A stretch of DNA of 64,000 bases from positions 37,692,501 to 37,756,500 of the forward strand of contig NC_092672.1 in assembly GCF_964355755.1 (NCBI RefSeq), written 5' to 3'. Each line of letters begins with the position of its first letter. The stretch's first letter is position 1. Of this stretch, positions 60,901 to 64,000 are shown in pieces. A program made the position numbers and the translations under genes. A model generated the notes under the pieces. That model searched no databases, was not told the origin of the DNA, and saw only the letters and a program-made list of their open reading frames with translations. This DNA comes from Antedon mediterranea (taxonomy: Eukaryota; Echinodermata; Crinoidea; Comatulida; Antedonidae).

Positions 60901-63890
60901 TCACTATCCTTCTCAAAGGTGGCAATCCTGTTCACAAGACAAACATATATGCAACATGCTCTACATAAACAAAGTCTTATTACAAACATTTTATTAGAAA
61001 AAATCCTGACATGACAGGACTTGAACCCAGGACCCTTGGATTGGTAGCCAACTCCACTCCAAATCATCAATAAAACATTGTTTCATTATCACAGATGTCA
61101 CCATCTTTGTTATTAGTTTATAAAAAAAAGAGCAATAATCTATACAAAGATTAATCTGTCCATTGTCCAAATCCATTCAATGTATAGGGAATGTATTTGG
61201 GTGGTTTAAGGTTTGTCTACCATCCCAAAATGAAAGGTACCCATAATAATGTTAATATTTACAGAAATCAGAAGAGAAATATCAAGCAATACATGTACAA
61301 CAGCCAGTAATACTGCAACGCAAAGATGAAGGAACGAAGACAGACACAAACACTCTAATGGCAAGACTACGTAACTATCGTTCTACTACCATGGCATTGG
61401 TTGCTGGTAGTCCTGTGCAGAATGCTGCTAAAGATGATTTATGTAAGCTTGATATTCACGTAATTAAGGTTTACTAAAAAACCTTTTATTTGTTTTGTTT
61501 ATTGATCTTCCAAACCGCAGGATTTATAACAAGCTTATAACTTCTATGAACTTCTCTTACAGCAAACACCAGTTGTGGTTTAGCGTTAAAGGTGCTAAGA
61601 AAGTCTCCAGTGTACGTCTGTGGCACTAACGTGGTGATTATAACTTCTCCAGTTGGCGGCAGTAGCGCAAGTTCTAGGTTTGGCCCTGGATCAACTCTGA
61701 GCAGCAGTAGAGGTAAATTAACTTAATTGTTGTAGTATACAATAGTAACGTACAACAGAACAGTAAGACAGTAGAACCGTAATACGTTGCCATAACATCA
61801 GCAAGGGTCAGCAACAACTCTTCTTGGATAAGGAATATAAAATCATAGTGTACACATCTAACACATGTGCACCTAGTACAAAATGAGTAGGGGTTACCCT
61901 GGTGTACTAGTACACACAGGGCCACTGTCACACATCATAACTGGGCCATTTGAGGTAACAGTCTTTGACTGAAGAGGACATAATAAAAATAACAACATTA
62001 ATACACATTTTTTGGAAATTAAGATCCGTTTTTATAACTTTTAAAAGTAGTAAATCAGTCTTGTTTTGTCTAGCATTGTGTACAAACCATATATTTAGTG
62101 TATCAAATGGTAACTTCAATGTAAGGGTTGATTGTACTGATGCTCCAGCCTGTGCTATGGCAAGAGGATCAAGTGTCCAGTCTATAGGTAAGATATCACA
62201 TTAATTGTTGATTTGTGCTTATTAAATAGTGGAGCTGTCCAATTCTAAAGTCCAATGTTCAATCCTGACCTGGGTGGAACTGTCTAAGCCTCAAACAAGA
62301 CTTATTTTATAATTATAGTTTATCCATCATCATGTACTGTAATAATGCAAACATTTTAATATCTCTAAACATTTAGTTTAAATACTGATGTATTCTTAAT
62401 TCATTACTTAATATCTGGTGTTCAGACACACAGACACGTATCATAGCTCAGCATGAGGGCTCCTTGATTGTCAGCATACGCTGTTCAGGGTCACCCGCTA
62501 TCAATAAAGTGAAATTAAAAATGAAAAAGTGTTTATGGTTTGAATAAATTGTGTCATTAGGTGTTTGTTATGATGTGGTGAATGACATGATATGGACATG
62601 TTCAAATGATTGGATTGATCAGTGGTACAATCCTGGACTTAGAGCTCCTCATCATGTTCATCGGCAACTTGGAGTAGAACCACTTCCTCAGCTGCAACCG
62701 CCTACAGGTTATTGACCTCTTTATTATCTGTTTTTGTTGCTTACTTTGTTTGTTACAAGCATTACACACAAAATAATGAAAACAAAGTTACACTGCAGAT
62801 AGAATGATGAACAGTACATAACATCATGTAACAATACACGTTTGAGTGTCTTAATTTATATCAAAGCATTTGCTTAATTCCCAGTAATATTATGCTTAAG
62901 CTTGAAATACAGTTCATTTATTATGGAGTACCACACAAAGTCTGTAGAGTGTTAGAATATGTGATAATTTTGCTATAAGTGAATAGCGGTTTCCTAAAGC
63001 CTTGCCTACACTATCAAACTTTATGTGACAAAAAAAATGTGATGTGCCCATATATGGACATGATGTCATATCACTACCATATTTTGGCATATTACTACTG
63101 TATTTTGGCATATTACTACTGTATTTGGACACAATACACTTTTTTTGATAGTGTAGAAAGAGCTTAAGAGAAAAGCTTTACTTACTTACTGTATAACATT
63201 CTTCCAGAAGATTCGTTGCCAATATCTGACGTGATTAGCCAACTTCTTCTTCACATTGGAAGTACATGCTGCCATAAAGCTCACAGTGACCTCTTGATGA
63301 CCTCTCTTGGACGCATCCTTCTTGGACAACAAGTTGTGGACATGCCATTCCTAATTCGAGTCTACCAGATCTTGAAAATTGCCCTTGATACCGGTAACAT
63401 GCAGACGGCACAGTGTATGTTGATGGTATCACAGGTAGTGATTAAATCCTCTATGTTCAAAAGAAAGACAGAGGTTGAGATACAGCTACTGAAGAACAAT
63501 CGAGAAGCTCTCTGGTACATCTTGACGGCTAATGATGATCGTATTACAGAAGGAGCACAGAGAGAGGCCTGTCTTGTTCTTAGGTTAGTCTCTGGCTAAC
63601 TTACTATTTACAGTAGAACCTAAATTAGTGCAATAAGTTAAGAGAATGAGTGAGAATGTTCAATAATGCCAGCATAGCCACTATAATGGATATAACTTGT
63701 GTTTCTTATTAAATTACAGTGCTGGGCTGACTGTTCTCTACCCAACACAACAAGAGCAAACGTCATTGATTCACCAGCTGTTAAGTTGTAGTGACACCAC
63801 CCCGGCATTGAGTAAATTAAGTGATGTACTACTGGTGAATTTATCTCAACAATTAAGACAAGAATGGAATGATAAGGAACAGCCTGTCAA
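57924..63890 (+). CDS. HECTD4: HECTD4-like giant E3 ligase, N-terminal ~841 codons (partial)
   Basis: Exons: 57924-58627, 59110-59330, 59664-59911, 60661-60819, 61265-61442, 61563-61712, 62074-62187, 62426-~62482, 62561-62707, 63208-63583, 63720-63890; the gene runs off the right edge. It begins MATSSSVNDNTQWLSISEET. The N-terminal exon is helical and Q/E-rich (RRNALKGLWNAQRQL). Later exons have a Gly-rich beta region (GRGIAKIGTGLHGTLRGY, GWVAYGDGYLVHR) and CYDVVNDMIWTCSNDWIDQW, suggesting a beta-propeller-like fold. The C-terminal HECT domain expected for this family is not in the window, so ligase function is inferred from the assignment, which rests on remembered similarity and the ATXN2 neighbour. 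The donor of the eighth exon is weak: a phase-1 end at 62482 (T|GTTCAG) closes the frame, while longer ends do not. Another very large beta-propeller/E3 protein is the main alternative. Confidence 0.65.
58687..58775 (+). mobile_element. tRNA-like SINE head, family 2 related
   Basis: GTGGAGCTGTAGCTGGTTAA CGTGCTTG (A-box-like) and CAGGGTTCAATCCTAACC (B-box). A similar shorter piece is at 62228-62310 (GTGGAGCTGTCCAATTC, TGTTCAATCCTGACCTG). Both lie in HECTD4 introns. Confidence 0.55.
59971..60331 (+). mobile_element. tRNA-derived SINE family 1, longest copy
   Basis: The head GTAGTGAGTGGCCGAGCGGT TAAGACAGTGG carries an A box typical of type II (Leu/Ser) tRNAs, and GCAAGGGTTCAATGCTCAC is the B box. 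The ~280-bp body ends near GCCCTATACAAATTT. Related partial copies: 9360-9650, 20000-20178, 61768-61990. Confidence 0.85.
60933..61060 (-). mobile_element. tRNA-derived SINE family 2, copy 2
   Basis: Matches 39931-40104: CACAAGACAAACATATATGC, CTCTACATAAACAAAG, GACAGGACTTGAACCCAGGA CCCTTGGATTGGTAGCCAA. It lies just 3' of a HECTD4 exon, and open frames there run into it. Confidence 0.8.
61768..61990 (+). mobile_element. tRNA-derived SINE family 1, degraded copy
   Basis: CAGTAGAACCGTAATACG, ACATCAGCAAGGGTCAG, GGGGTTACCCTGGTGTACTA GTACACAC, AACAGTCTTTGACTGAAGAG G. It has deletions relative to 59971-60331. Confidence 0.7.
62996..63168. mobile_element. MITE family A copy 8
   Basis: Ends AAGCCTTGCCTACACTATCA and TTGATAGTGTAGAAAGAGCT T. 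The interior holds GTGATGTGCCCATATATGGA and a short duplication of GGCATATTACTACTGTATTT. It lies 40 bp before a HECTD4 exon. Confidence 0.9.
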
Positions 63891-64000
63891 GTAAGATATT
63901 GTTTAGTTTTGGATTGAGAACACAAATTTAGCATCTTCTTAAGAATTGAACTTAATGATACTTATTTTAACTACTACAAAGTACTGTACAACCAGAAACT

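Overview
The window is animal nuclear DNA. It is AT-rich, its genes have many exons with GT-AG introns, and it carries one tRNA gene and a dense load of minisatellites, MITEs, SINEs and retrotransposon fragments. The frequent AGGCCTA palindromes, the 5S-derived SINE and the gene content suggest an invertebrate deuterostome, most likely an echinoderm. This is a judgement from sequence style, not a verified identification.

Four protein-coding genes account for the coding sequence. (1) 127-12503, minus: the N-terminal 955 codons (21 exons) of the transcription elongation factor and histone chaperone SPT6; the rest lies beyond the left edge. (2) 15079-27935, minus: a complete 21-exon, 1,531-residue model with an unusual architecture of two divergent macro domains, a Roc GTPase, COR and a C-terminal Death domain. 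It is the best candidate for an undescribed system here, probably an innate-immune or cell-death signalling protein. (3) 30553-53136, minus: a complete 18-exon, 976-residue ataxin-2 (Lsm, LsmAD, PAM2, Q/P/H-rich C terminus). (4) 57924-63890, plus: the first ~841 codons of a giant protein that I assign to HECTD4, continuing past the right edge. ATXN2 and HECTD4 are head-to-head here and both lie on human 12q24, so this may be conserved linkage. A tRNA-Glu(CTC) gene sits between them.

All exon phases close exactly in the first three genes. In the fourth, one junction (near 62482-62560) is not secure.

Repeats fill most introns and spacers. At least twelve minisatellites (unit 17-105 bp) are present, three of them back to back in one SPT6 intron. 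Five families of near-palindromic MITEs recur; one (TIR GCTCTGTCTACACTATCAAA) is seen eight times. Larger elements are a 2.26-kb hAT-like element, a 1.6-kb TTAA-flanked Kolobok/piggyBac-like element, a 5'-truncated LINE with an intact 492-residue RT frame that split a minisatellite, a Penelope-like RT fragment, a second LINE 3' fragment, a 5S rRNA-derived SINE and two tRNA-derived SINE families. Most long open frames in the repeat arrays come from unit length and are not genes.
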